Source of the DNA: DASUVM01 sp036378955
Lineage (GTDB): Bacteria > Patescibacteriota > Saccharimonadia > Saccharimonadales > Saccharimonadaceae
DNA: 64,000 nucleotides
Assembly (NCBI GenBank): GCA_036378955.1
Contig: DASUVM010000005.1
Location: forward strand, 1 to 64,000
Reading direction: 5' to 3'
Program-made: the position numbers and the translations under genes
Shown here: in pieces, positions 42,701 to 51,214 of the stretch
How positions within the stretch are numbered: position 1 is the first letter of the stretch
Layout of the letters: each line of letters begins with the position of its first letter
The notes under the pieces: generated by a model
What the model was told of the DNA's origin: nothing
What the model saw: the letters and a program-made list of their open reading frames with translations, nothing else
Database searches by the model: none

Positions 42701-43363
42701 GAGGCCGATAATCAGCAAGTGCCACCATTTCATGACATCTCGACGGAAGACGGCAAACAAAAGCAAAAAAATACTAACAAAGATAAAGAACTGAATCTGC
42801 GCGCCACTGAGCGCACACAGCAGCCCAACGGTCGCAATATGTTCAAGCCGGCCGCGATAGCAGTAAAATAAATAGTAAAGCAGGTAAATAAAGACAACAT
42901 ACGACACTATATAATTAAAGTGCCCGGCCGTATATTTATAAAATAAAGCAATGTTCACCATTGCAAACAGGCCAAGCAGCCAAGCAACTGGCGCGCTGAC
43001 ATGGCGCCGCATTATTAAAAAGCCACCATATGAACCTAGGGAAAATATTGCAACAAAAAGAATATATCGCAAATGCTCAGGTTGCAAAAAAGTAAACAAA
43101 GCAACAATCATCCGCAAAAAATAGTCAGAAGAATAACTTAGCGGCGTACCATTTTTAAGCATGGTCCAACTTTCAGCGTTATTCAAAAAAAGATTAGCAA
43201 TATCAGATTGAAACAAAGGAAACGACCAATCCCAATATTGGCCCGCTCCGCCTATAATTGTGCTGAATAAAAGTAAAAAACTCACACTATACCCGGCCGC
43301 TGCCACGAGCTTCTGGGAGCGTTCTGTGTGGATGTAGCGACTCAGGCGTTTAAAAATGGGCAT
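39716..43363 (-). CDS. Giant GT-C-like glycosyltransferase with two CBM-like domains
   Basis: 1215 residues. About 12-13 TM helices in the first ~400, then a soluble part and two homologous domains (~724-900 and ~914-1061). Each begins NPSFEEGLW or NGAFEQGLW, has DC-NNY or DCSNY and later RRHDAC or TRHDAC, so each probably holds a disulfide; they resemble CBM4/9 or other jelly-roll modules. A last TM helix and basic tail follow. The whole resembles AftD-type arabinofuranosyltransferases with CBMs. Its start overlaps the pyruvyl transferase gene by 14 nt. Confidence 0.75.
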   Translation of the reverse strand: MPIFKRLSRYIHTERSQKLVAAAGYSVSFLLLFSTIIGGAGQYWDWSFPLFQSDIANLFLNNAESWTMLKNGTPLSYSSDYFLRMIVALFTFLQPEHLRYILFVAIFSLGSYGGFLIMRRHVSAPVAWLLGLFAMVNIALFYKYTAGHFNYIVSYVVFIYLLYYLFYCYRGRLEHIATVGLLCALSGAQIQFFIFVSIFLLLFAVFRRDVMKWWHLLIIGLITLLGNMVWLTNFVTGAASVSDTAATAAAAGFKGLIAADFIDIFSFSFAKATLLSRFLSSIEFAFYSLLVSLLLWLCIKAKKFDRLTLFSFGFLLVLLFMATGLFTRLPLGPITLVYPMLREVGHFAPIIILSIIVLVAILWPRRGRLPVFAAGLIALLVFIAVAHFIVHNQATNVAKIRSQLAPFEQLQESDQGAYRILAYPFFENYQMLNIEQKRNLGYPLNQAGHDSFLPYSGKEFLNNKIPPDKFKESPQYKLLKTYDVAVLQPYNVKYIYDLSAVYESHYDVFVPKMTYDADKSLIKNDPQFLQKIIDRNPGKVKKINDKILEIMHYTPRVSAPGQLFAFSEAGQAENGSQFTRQLSAGQNTYHIAAQPLPYETNIVPLLSSAAEVKLDTAKGQMSELVPKDSVKTGTELYVAAKTTLFYRLSQHSLTIFTRPLPPLSVNGSSLAEQGQDIILYQLSIEQVPYFIRLGEEGALVRAAPGERRIGELPQGGVVKLYRGAGNNLIANPSFEEGLWKPKVGDCNNYDKQPDIKAELSRQIASHGQRALQLEARRHDACMSTTVKFPEGGQYVLSYDYQSPNAHTTRFYLGYSKPGTPPANGFAPVYGQHWLTASELLQVEPGATSANLFVYALESRSKEPTVNRYDNFSLMKLEAVQDVPVAPEVHSYKKVALPKNQPAYSFTINDNSFDYKNVLQNGAFEQGLWQESVSDCSNYNYDPQIAASLNQTDKAEGRQSLELRATRHDACTFVELPLKPNAVYRLSLKYKAKKGVQYGVTANYDVGSQDVGSKEMTSQHSDWQALIKYLKAPADASSVRLYLYAYESDGITEQSVLYDAVELIEIPRLENQFYLVTPAEQALTQPDAITVTKFDPTRKSVAVKGASGRFLLNVSETFHPGWKLWLGTQSIATEQHLRLNNFSNGWYIDTQKLCEQAESGCVQRKDGRYDMQFELAFAPQQAFLIGRVVSIVSLGACLAFISVSAIRKQYHHRKKE

Positions 43364-44450
43364 CTACAAACGCCTCGTATTCTTTTTGGTGCTCGAGTAA
43401 GTGAATTCGGGCTTTACGAAACGCCTGCTTTACCTCTGGCTGATGTGTAATGAATTGCTGCCAAACAGTCGGTAGCTCTGATAACTTATCAAACTCAACG
43501 CACCATTCTTCAAGCCCGTGTTGTTTGAAAAAATCGAGAACTTTTGGCCGATATGCTATGCCAATGCAAGGAATACCGGCCAACGTCGCTAAAATATTAG
43601 CATGTAAGCGAGTACCAATCACAACATCGAGCTCGCCAAGCATCTCGACATATTGGTTGATATCGCGTGCTTTGCAGGTGCTCACGTTATAACCCTTTAA
43701 ATGGCGCTGTAATTGAGAAAGCGCCCACAAATCGTCTTTTGGCGTTTGCTCTGAGATGAGCATTGGCAAGAGTATAATCTCACATTCATTCGGGTGAACG
43801 CTGGTAAGCAAGGTTTTAATATGGTGAACAACTTTTGCAAAATTATGTTCAGGGTTTGGCACATAATAGAGTAAGGATACGCCAATTTTAAGCGGTTTTT
43901 TAGCAGCTTTCTCTCGTAAAGCTATGGTTCGAAAAGCCGGTAAGTTAACCGCTAAATCGGGCAACACTTGCACATGTGGCAGTGCCAATAGTTTCGCCGA
44001 GCGCTCTTCGCGTACAACAATTGCTTTGGCAAGACGTGCCGACAAGCGAGCTAGAAATAGTGAATAGCCCCGTAGCTTGCCAACTCCGCAACCAACATAA
44101 TAAATTTTTTTACCGAATAACCGCGCAATAAAGTTTAATACCACCATTTTATAGAGTGATTGCCGCGGAAACCGGTCGCCATACAGCTCAACCCATAAAT
44201 CGCCGCCCCAATAGACAATATGTGTTAGTTTTGCAAAAAGTCGCAATTTTTCTCGTATACCTGAGGCGGCACCAGTTTGAACTGTTTGCACTTTGCCTTT
44301 AATGGCATTCGGCAAAAGCTCATCGTTGGCTGAGTTTATATATAATGTGCGGCCTTCAAAAAGTGAGCTAGCGGCTTCTAAAAAGACATCGTCACCGATA
44401 TTGCCGCGCCCATAAGAGCCAATGAGTAAAATTGATTCTTGTTTTTTCAT
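43350..44450 (-). CDS. csaB: Polysaccharide pyruvyl transferase family protein
   Basis: 366 residues. LIGSYGRGNIGDDVFLEA, IYYVGCGVGKLRGY, VVREERSAKLL and DVVIGTRLHANILATLAGIPCIGIAYRPK are the landmarks of the CsaB/PF04230 family, which adds ketal pyruvate to wall glycans, often the anchor for S-layer proteins. It overlaps the neighbours by 14 and 4 nt. The gene name is by family, not proven function. Confidence 0.88.
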   Translation of the reverse strand: MKKQESILLIGSYGRGNIGDDVFLEAASSLFEGRTLYINSANDELLPNAIKGKVQTVQTGAASGIREKLRLFAKLTHIVYWGGDLWVELYGDRFPRQSLYKMVVLNFIARLFGKKIYYVGCGVGKLRGYSLFLARLSARLAKAIVVREERSAKLLALPHVQVLPDLAVNLPAFRTIALREKAAKKPLKIGVSLLYYVPNPEHNFAKVVHHIKTLLTSVHPNECEIILLPMLISEQTPKDDLWALSQLQRHLKGYNVSTCKARDINQYVEMLGELDVVIGTRLHANILATLAGIPCIGIAYRPKVLDFFKQHGLEEWCVEFDKLSELPTVWQQFITHQPEVKQAFRKARIHLLEHQKEYEAFVDAHF

Positions 44451-45583
44451 AAAGCAAAAAACCGATACTCGCCTTCTGCGACATTAGCCTTCGTGAACTG
44501 CTCGGCGAATGCGCTTATATGTTGCTGTTCTGCGTGGTAGACTGCCGGCGTTTCGTTATATGAGCTTATTAGCTCAAGAGCAGCCTGCTGGAGTGCATCA
44601 ACGTCTCCCAGAGAAACGGTGTGAAGCTGCTGATCAAAAATTTCTTGATAAACGGGCAGATCATATACGAGTGCCGGCGTGCCAGCAATTAAAGCCTCGG
44701 CCACAACAATACCCCACCCTTCTTCGATGCTAGGAAACACAAATAGCTTCGCCTGATTAAATAGCTTAAATTTTTCGGCTTCAGAAATGCGGCCTTTTAT
44801 CTCAACCGGCAGATTTTCAGACGCTACCAACTCACGCAGCCGTTCAAGCTCAGGCCCGGCACCTATCATAACAGCTGAGAAGTCGGGTATTTTTTGTTGC
44901 AAAAACCGGCAAACGCTCATAAAATCGTACACCCCTTTTTGTTTGACCAGTCGGCCGCAAAACAAAATAGTGGTCGTCTTATGGGCAAACGCACGTACCG
45001 GCAGCGGGTCACTTGAAGCAAAGTTGCTCGAGACTTTTATAGATTGCTTCGTAAAGCCAAGCTCTTCTAGTCGCTGCTTTACTGCCCGGTTTACAACAAT
45101 AACTTTCTGAAAATGCTTTTTTATTATCCAAAAGCATAGTCGTTCTTGCAGATGGGCGAGGCGGGTCGAAACACTCGCGTTTCTTGGCATATCTTGCACG
45201 ATATGGTGAATATACGCCACTCGCTCACAGTTTTTACGCCGCCACTTATAGGCAACCGGCAGTACGTCGGGTAAAAAATGTGAACTTGCAATCAGAACAT
45301 TCTTGGCTTTGCCATCATAAGGCAGCCGCGGCAACCACCAGCCAAGCAGCGCACGCATGATGTAAAGCAAGGCCGGCATTTTGCTACTCGGTGCCCAATA
45401 GGTGACTCGATTGACGTGAGAAACATCTTCATACATGGCCGCCTGGCCGTCGTTCTTGGCACTAACTAACGAGATATGCTCTTCAGGCTTGACGCTTTTG
45501 AGCCACCAAAGCACACCAGCCATGTGCATGTCTCCCCCCGAGACATCACCGGTAAAACAATTACGGTACACAACGATGTTCAT
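44447..45583 (-). CDS. GT4 glycosyltransferase
   Basis: 378 residues with a GT-B fold: N-domain start YRNCFTGDVSGGDMHMAGVLWWL, and C-domain VSSNFASSDPLP, ILFCGRLVKQKGVYDF, and FVFPSIEEGWGIVVAEALIAGTPALVYD, the retaining GT4 E-x7-E motif. It adds a sugar to the lipid-linked glycan. Overlaps both neighbours by 4 nt (ATGA). Confidence 0.9.
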   Translation of the reverse strand: MNIVVYRNCFTGDVSGGDMHMAGVLWWLKSVKPEEHISLVSAKNDGQAAMYEDVSHVNRVTYWAPSSKMPALLYIMRALLGWWLPRLPYDGKAKNVLIASSHFLPDVLPVAYKWRRKNCERVAYIHHIVQDMPRNASVSTRLAHLQERLCFWIIKKHFQKVIVVNRAVKQRLEELGFTKQSIKVSSNFASSDPLPVRAFAHKTTTILFCGRLVKQKGVYDFMSVCRFLQQKIPDFSAVMIGAGPELERLRELVASENLPVEIKGRISEAEKFKLFNQAKLFVFPSIEEGWGIVVAEALIAGTPALVYDLPVYQEIFDQQLHTVSLGDVDALQQAALELISSYNETPAVYHAEQQHISAFAEQFTKANVAEGEYRFFAL

Positions 45584-46419
45584 AGCTCTGCCGACTCTCG
45601 CTTTCGAAGTCGCGTTGCGATATAGCCGAGACCACCACAGCCGAATTCGGCGGTTTTCATAAATAACATGCCTAGCCAGGTGTGTGGTGAGCGAACGATT
45701 TTTTTTTGCTCATTAAAAAACAGTTTATAGCGCGCCACAATACCGGTTTGCGACTGCATGTTCTGACTTTTTGTTTGATCCATATAAAGCGCGAATTTTT
45801 GTGCATAATAAAACTTCTTCTTTAAAGTTTTTCGCAGCGATAATTTGCCTTCGTTATGCAGAATAAAATCATCAATGCGCTCAAGCCGGCCCAGAGCCTC
45901 AACCCGCTGCGAAAGATCCCAATCTTCACCACTCACCAGGTTCTCGTTATAGCCACTCACTTGAGTGAAGACGCTCTTACGGAAGAATCGTGCCGCTTCC
46001 ATCCATGGCACGCCAACATAATACGAACGCTCTAGTTGCTTGCAGGCCGCCCAAAAACCTTCACCAAATGACTCTTCGGGTATGATAATTCCTTGAGTTG
46101 TTTCGTCTTCGGTGATTTTATGAACGGCACTTTCAACAACATGAGTTGTGAGCTCCATATCAGAATCAATAATGAGCACGAATTCACCGGTTGCCTTAGA
46201 GGCGCCGAAGTTACGCTGAGCCGAACGCTCTGGCCCCTTCACCCAGACCTTTTTCGTATACTTATTGGCTATTTCAATCGTATTATCGGTTGAATGATTA
46301 TCAATGACAATTAATTCAATCTGGTGATAACTCTGACCAACAATCGACTTCAGGCAGTTTTCGAGCGTTGCCGTATTGTTGCGTGTTGTTACTACTGCTG
46401 AAACCAGTGGTTGTTTCAT
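45580..46419 (-). CDS. GT2 glycosyltransferase
   Basis: 279 residues, GT-A fold: VSAVVTTRNNTATLENCLKSI, ELIVIDNHSTDNTIEIA, the metal site LIIDSDMEL, and SGEDWDLSQRVEALG. No TM helix except a weak C-terminal one. Inverting transferase for the envelope glycan. Coupled by ATGA to both neighbours. Confidence 0.9.
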   Translation of the reverse strand: MKQPLVSAVVTTRNNTATLENCLKSIVGQSYHQIELIVIDNHSTDNTIEIANKYTKKVWVKGPERSAQRNFGASKATGEFVLIIDSDMELTTHVVESAVHKITEDETTQGIIIPEESFGEGFWAACKQLERSYYVGVPWMEAARFFRKSVFTQVSGYNENLVSGEDWDLSQRVEALGRLERIDDFILHNEGKLSLRKTLKKKFYYAQKFALYMDQTKSQNMQSQTGIVARYKLFFNEQKKIVRSPHTWLGMLFMKTAEFGCGGLGYIATRLRKRESAEL

Positions 46420-47537
46420 GCAAGCTCCAATACTTTTTTTAAATCTTGATAGCTTTGCTCAAATGTAATTGCTTTGCTCATTTCGTAGGCACCAGCCTGC
46501 AGCGCTTTATACTGATTTTCATCTTGCAGCACTTCGCACATACCAGCCGCTAACGCCTCAGGTGTTGAAGCTGTCACGCGGCCAGAAATACCATCTTTCA
46601 CCGCATCACGCAAGCCATCAACATTATAAACAATTGCCGGTGTGCCTTGGCTGTTCGCCTCAGTAACAATCAACCCCCACCCCTCTTTTATTGAGGTAAC
46701 GACAATGCATGAAGCTTTTCGCATGAGCTCGAGTTTTTGTTCGTCGCTTACCCGCCCGAGCACCTCTATGCTCTCTTTGAAGCGACTTTTTTGAATATAG
46801 GCCTTTACCTGGGTACCGTACGCGCCTTTGTCATTGCCGGCAATTTTCATCTGTAATTCAGGAATTGTCGCCTTAGCAACTTCAAAAGCCTTCACCTGGT
46901 CGAGTGTTCGTTTCATGCTTCTGAGCGCACCAAAACTGAGCACTGTTGGCAGTTCAAATTTAGCACTGTTGGCAACTTTGAGCGATTCAACTGGAGCAAT
47001 GTGTGTCCCTTCAGAAATAATATGCACGTTTTGGCTATTGAAGCCGTAGCGCAGTAAATCTTGCTTTGTGCTGTTCGAAACCGTTACAACACTCGCGTGC
47101 GATGCCGCAAGTAACTTCGTTGCGCCCGGCTCAAGCAAGTAGTAGCCAAGATAATTCAGTGGAAACGAGGCTTCTAAAAACCAAATTTCACGAGCTAACT
47201 GGTGATACAGCAACACCGCTTTCGCCTTACCTTTAAAAAATATGCCAAAATATGGCGCCGTGTTCACTACCTCAACCACCACATCAAACCTATGGCGCAA
47301 GTGAAACAGGTAATAAAGTAATGCCTGAAAAGAATGAAGGTAGCGGCTTTTGCCAATGCGAATTATTTTTACACCGTCAATCTCATCTTGCCTGCTGGCA
47401 CCGGTGTAGCGTGCTGTGAGCACCGTTACTTCATGGCCTTCACGCAGCAATCGCTTTGAAAGCTCGTGCATTACCTTTTCAGCACCGCCAGCTTCGGGGT
47501 GGTGTATATCTTTCCATGAAAACCATAAGAATTTCAT
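46416..47537 (-). CDS. GT4 glycosyltransferase
   Basis: 373 residues. N-terminus WFSWKDIHHPEAGGAEKVMHELSKRL, with the AGGAE loop common in GT4, and C-domain VLSFGALRSMKRTLDQVKAF, SIKEGWGLIVTEANSQGTPAIVYN. ATGA overlaps with both neighbours. Acts in the same lipid-linked glycan assembly. Confidence 0.9.
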   Translation of the reverse strand: MKFLWFSWKDIHHPEAGGAEKVMHELSKRLLREGHEVTVLTARYTGASRQDEIDGVKIIRIGKSRYLHSFQALLYYLFHLRHRFDVVVEVVNTAPYFGIFFKGKAKAVLLYHQLAREIWFLEASFPLNYLGYYLLEPGATKLLAASHASVVTVSNSTKQDLLRYGFNSQNVHIISEGTHIAPVESLKVANSAKFELPTVLSFGALRSMKRTLDQVKAFEVAKATIPELQMKIAGNDKGAYGTQVKAYIQKSRFKESIEVLGRVSDEQKLELMRKASCIVVTSIKEGWGLIVTEANSQGTPAIVYNVDGLRDAVKDGISGRVTASTPEALAAGMCEVLQDENQYKALQAGAYEMSKAITFEQSYQDLKKVLELA

Positions 47538-48526
47538 GCTGCACCCGCCTCCTCTTCATTCAATTTTTCAGCAATTTGTTCAGCGCTCTCTTCGGGTTTT
47601 ACCACATACAGGGGCCGGTTCATCACCTCGTCATGAATGCGGGCAATATACATTGAAACCAAGCCAAGACACGAGAGAATAATCCCCACCAAGAACAGCA
47701 GAATCACTGCCAACAGTGCCGTGCCACTAAAGTTAAAGCCGCTGACATTATGCAACATATATTTGTCGAGAAAAATATACACGCCCAACGGCCCCGATAT
47801 GAGCAAGATAAGAATACCGAGGTAGCCGGCCAGCTTCAGCGGTAAAAAACTGTGCGCCGTAAAACTATGGAGCGCTAAACGAAACAGCAACTTATAACTA
47901 TAAGCCGCCTTGCCATGCAGCCTGGGTGACGCTTCGAAGCGTACATAATCACGACTGAATCCCAGCCAATCAATCAGCCCCCTTGTAATACGGTTTCGCT
48001 CAGTCATTTGCTTAAAAGCTTCAATAGCGCTGCGATCAAGCAAACGATAGTCGGTGGCATTTGGCGTAATTTTGGTGTCGCTCACCTTGCCCATAATTTT
48101 ATAAAACTGTTTTGATGACCAACGCTTAAACCAGCTTTCTTTCTGGCTGTATTCTCTCAGGCCAACCACCACTTCAGCGCCGCGCTGCCATCGCATTAAA
48201 AAGTCTTTTATAAGATGAGGGGGGTGTTGCATATCGCCATCCATAATAATAGCCGCCTCACCGCGAGCGGCGTGAAGCCCCGCCGAAACCGCCGCCTCTT
48301 TGCCAAAATTACGAGCAAATTCAAGCAAACGTACACCTTGATCTGCCGCCATAAGTGTTTGAATTACTTCAACTGAGTTATCGCGGCTGCCATCATCAAC
48401 AAAAATCAGTTCGTATTTATATGGCAAAGATGTAAATCGCTTTTGGATCGCTTTTTGTAAAATAGGAATATTGAGCGATTCATTGCGTACGGGAACTATA
48501 ATCGATATGAGCTGCTTCTGTGTCAC
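47534..48526 (-). CDS. Membrane GT2 (DPM1/GtrB-like polyprenyl-phosphate glycosyltransferase)
   Basis: About 330 residues from GTG 48526; the longer ATG frame (48577) reaches 98 nt into the flippase gene. Start ISIIVPVRNESLNIPIL, YELIFVDDGSRDNS, the metal motif AIIMDGDMQHPP, and two C-terminal TM helices (LAGYLGILILLISGPLGVYIF; AVILLFLVGIILSCLGLVSMY) as in GtrB/ArnC. It makes polyprenyl-phosphate sugars, the donors needed by the GT-C enzymes downstream. Confidence 0.88.
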   Translation of the reverse strand: MTQKQLISIIVPVRNESLNIPILQKAIQKRFTSLPYKYELIFVDDGSRDNSVEVIQTLMAADQGVRLLEFARNFGKEAAVSAGLHAARGEAAIIMDGDMQHPPHLIKDFLMRWQRGAEVVVGLREYSQKESWFKRWSSKQFYKIMGKVSDTKITPNATDYRLLDRSAIEAFKQMTERNRITRGLIDWLGFSRDYVRFEASPRLHGKAAYSYKLLFRLALHSFTAHSFLPLKLAGYLGILILLISGPLGVYIFLDKYMLHNVSGFNFSGTALLAVILLFLVGIILSCLGLVSMYIARIHDEVMNRPLYVVKPEESAEQIAEKLNEEEAGAA

Positions 48527-49808
48527 TGGTCGTTCGTTTACGTTTCCGGTTAGGTTTGGTAATCCAAAGCCATGCACTGAGCACGAGCATCATTGTCAAA
48601 CTGCCTAGCAGCAGGTCACTGACGATTGCCTGCACATCTGAATGATACATCACCATCAGCCCAAGCGTCACAACAGCCCCTATTATAGCAACGATGGCAA
48701 TGCCGCGCCTGTGAAGCGCTATAAAATACATCACTAGCAGGTTCATCACTGAGATAATAAAAATAGCCAAACTTAACAGAGGTAAAAGCCCAGCAAACGC
48801 CAGATAATTTGAGCCCATTAAGAGCTGAATACACAATTCAGGAAAGAGCATACATACTAACAGCGTAGGCCCCCCTATTGCAAAAATAAGAATAAGTGAT
48901 TTAAACAACACCGCTCGATTTTGTTGTGAAGATTGCTGCAAGCTCACCGACGGCAATAAAACTTGCACGATTGAAGCGGTTAAGAAATAAATGATGCGTG
49001 CCACCGTTGCAATGCCAGCATATAGCCCGGCCGTCTCGGCATCAAACAAGTATTTCACTACAAGTACATCGACACTAAAAAGCATCGTCATTACAAATGA
49101 ACCAATCAGTACCAAAGCAGCATATCTTAGCTCTGGCACCAACCGCTTATAGCTTGGCAGATGAAAATAACGGTCGCTAACGTAGCGTAGCCCGCCTTTT
49201 TTCGCTTTCAGTGCAGCATACGTGAGGGCTATCACCTGAGCCGCCACAATGCCACCAATTGCCCCGGCCGTGTTAAAACCCATGAAGATAAACAACACCG
49301 AAAGCCCCAACTTGCCTATGGCCGCCAAAATGCCGGCAATTGAAGTTTGGCCAAATTTTTTAATTGCCCGCAGAAAGGCACTACGAAAGGTGAGCGGCAC
49401 TGTTATTGTTACCGCCAGGGCTATGAGAATAATTGGAAACCCGGAGTTAAAATGAAAGGCCTGACGTAGCGGCTCGTTCGCCAAAGCAACTACGAGCAGC
49501 GCAATAATACTTGCAAGCAAAGCTGCTTTTTCAAGCTCAAAAATGACTGCATGTGCTTCTTCGCGCTTTTTATAATTTGCAATGATCGAAATTGTGATCA
49601 TACTAAACACGTTCAAGAAAATTGTTAATTGCAGAAATAACGAGACAAGCGCTTGCACCTCACCAAACGCTGCTGGCTGCAACAAACGGCCAATAATCGG
49701 ATAATAAAAATAATTAAGTGCACCGACGCTCACCGATCCCATAAAAAATATGGCGTTGTATCTTAAGAAGGTAGAGCTATTGATTTGCTTTAGTAGTCGT
49801 TGTAACAC
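48480..49808 (-). CDS. Wzx-type oligosaccharide flippase
   Basis: 442 residues, 12-14 TM helices of the MOP superfamily (YNAIFFMGSVSVGALNYFYYPIIGRLLQPAAFGEVQALVSLFL is a classical first-two-helix region). It flips lipid-linked glycan across the membrane. GTG start at 49808 with AAGGAG just upstream. First gene of the nine-gene envelope-glycan operon that ends near 37525. Confidence 0.88.
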   Translation of the reverse strand: MLQRLLKQINSSTFLRYNAIFFMGSVSVGALNYFYYPIIGRLLQPAAFGEVQALVSLFLQLTIFLNVFSMITISIIANYKKREEAHAVIFELEKAALLASIIALLVVALANEPLRQAFHFNSGFPIILIALAVTITVPLTFRSAFLRAIKKFGQTSIAGILAAIGKLGLSVLFIFMGFNTAGAIGGIVAAQVIALTYAALKAKKGGLRYVSDRYFHLPSYKRLVPELRYAALVLIGSFVMTMLFSVDVLVVKYLFDAETAGLYAGIATVARIIYFLTASIVQVLLPSVSLQQSSQQNRAVLFKSLILIFAIGGPTLLVCMLFPELCIQLLMGSNYLAFAGLLPLLSLAIFIISVMNLLVMYFIALHRRGIAIVAIIGAVVTLGLMVMYHSDVQAIVSDLLLGSLTMMLVLSAWLWITKPNRKRKRTTSDTEAAHIDYSSRTQ

Positions 49809-49837
49809 AAAACTCCTTCTTTTTAGCAGGCTCCATT

Positions 49838-49866
49838 ATGACATACCCTTGAAACTAGCGTACAAT
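49838..49866 (+). promoter_or_regulatory. Promoter of ddl (leaderless type)
   Basis: ATGACA (49838-49843), 17-nt spacer, TACAAT (49861-49866), then 7 nt to ATG 49874. Confidence 0.6.
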
Positions 49867-49873
49867 AATGCGC

Positions 49874-50770
49874 ATGAATATTCTTGTTTTACAAGGTGGC
49901 ACCGGCAACGGCCGCGATTATTCACTACATTCAGGCACGGTCGTTGTTCGCACGCTTCACGCATTAGGACATACTACAACTATTTACGACCCGGCTGACG
50001 GCCTTGAGGGCATGGATCGGCTGCTTCCACATATTGATCTTGTTTTCCCCGCACTGCACGATGCCATCGGTGAAGATGGCACCGTGCAAGCATTTCTTGA
50101 CTCTTACAAAGTTCGCTACGTCGGTGCCGGTGTCGAAGCTTCGAAACTTTGCTTCGATAAAATCGCAAGCAAGCAAGCCTTTGAAGCAAACGGTATCAAG
50201 ACTCCAAAGTGGCAAGAGGTAACCGCCGGCAGTTTTATTACCTCGCCACTCGCACAACACCCCTACACATTAAAGCCGCGTTTTGGTGGCTCGAACATTA
50301 GCACAATTGTTGCCCACACCGGGAGTGCAACCACTATCGATATGTCGGTTTTCGACCGTTACGATACTATGTTACTCGAAGAGCTCGTTGATGGCATCGC
50401 ACTAAACGTAGTAATTATTGGCAACGAAGCCTTGCCGGTCGTTGAAATCGTGCCACCAGAAAGCGAAAAAAACGGCAACAAAAATACCTATACTGATCAG
50501 ACAAAACTGCTCAGTCCGCCAACGCACATTGACATCACCATGCAAGAGCAAGCACAGGCAATTGGCGAGCTTATCCATGCTATGATTGGGGTTCGCCATC
50601 TCTCTCAAATCAACATGGTTCTCTCGCGCCACGGCGAGGTCTATGCGCTCGAAATTAATACCCTGCCTAGCTTCGCCGAGACGAGTTCCCTCCCAAAAGC
50701 TGCCGCTGCAGCTGGCATAAGTATGGAACAACTCTTTGAGCAACTTATTAACTTAGCGTTGGCCGATTGA
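49874..50770 (+). CDS. ddl: D-alanine--D-alanine ligase
   Basis: 298 residues, an ATP-grasp enzyme: MNILVLQGGTGNGRDYSLHSG, LVFPALHDAIGEDGTVQAFLD, the ATP-binding YTLKPRFGGSNIST, LEELVDGIALNVVII, and the end YALEINTLPSFAETSSLPKAA, where Asn-x-Leu-Pro binds metal. The LHGxxGEDG loop reads LHDAIGEDG. It joins two D-Ala for peptidoglycan. ATG 49874 is preferred to ATG 49868 by promoter spacing. Somewhat short for the family (~310-360). Confidence 0.9.
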   Translation: MNILVLQGGTGNGRDYSLHSGTVVVRTLHALGHTTTIYDPADGLEGMDRLLPHIDLVFPALHDAIGEDGTVQAFLDSYKVRYVGAGVEASKLCFDKIASKQAFEANGIKTPKWQEVTAGSFITSPLAQHPYTLKPRFGGSNISTIVAHTGSATTIDMSVFDRYDTMLLEELVDGIALNVVIIGNEALPVVEIVPPESEKNGNKNTYTDQTKLLSPPTHIDITMQEQAQAIGELIHAMIGVRHLSQINMVLSRHGEVYALEINTLPSFAETSSLPKAAAAAGISMEQLFEQLINLALAD

Positions 50771-51154
50771 TTATTTTTGCTTCACACTAACAACATCGAG
50801 CGTGCCAACTGTGTCGTAGCGACCGCTAGCAGCTGGCGCCATATATACACCGGTGACGGTAACATCCCCGCTCGTCGGGCGTTGTGTGTCGGTGTCATGG
50901 TAGCTAAGCGCATAAAAAGCATCACCCACCTTAAGGCCCGCCGCACACTCAAGCGTATGGGGTTGATCGGCATTTTTAGGCGGCAAGCAGGCCAGTTTGC
51001 CCTCAAGTGTAATGATATTGTCTGAGCGCCAGTTATTTTTTATATCTTGCCTATGAAGTACGATGCCCATGGCAGTCAGCCCAAGCAGGGCCAACAGTGC
51101 AATCGTGGTAACACCGAGCACTGTAAAACGTTTATTTTGGTTGTCATGTTTCAT
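50771..51154 (-). CDS. Membrane-anchored small beta-rich protein, unknown
   Basis: 127 residues: TM anchor (VLGVTTIALLALLGLTAMGIVL) then a beta-strand-rich domain with two Cys (LACLPP, LECAAG), likely bonded. The pattern LEGKLACLPPK ... DVTVTGVYMAP looks like a small OB-like barrel seen in many CPR genomes. The stop touches the ddl stop (convergent, no gap). Confidence 0.65.
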   Translation of the reverse strand: MKHDNQNKRFTVLGVTTIALLALLGLTAMGIVLHRQDIKNNWRSDNIITLEGKLACLPPKNADQPHTLECAAGLKVGDAFYALSYHDTDTQRPTSGDVTVTGVYMAPAASGRYDTVGTLDVVSVKQK

Positions 51155-51214
51155 GTTTTTAAGTATGGCATAAAGCGTTTATGTTTTGCAAAATATGCGA
51201 AACCAGCTTGCAGT

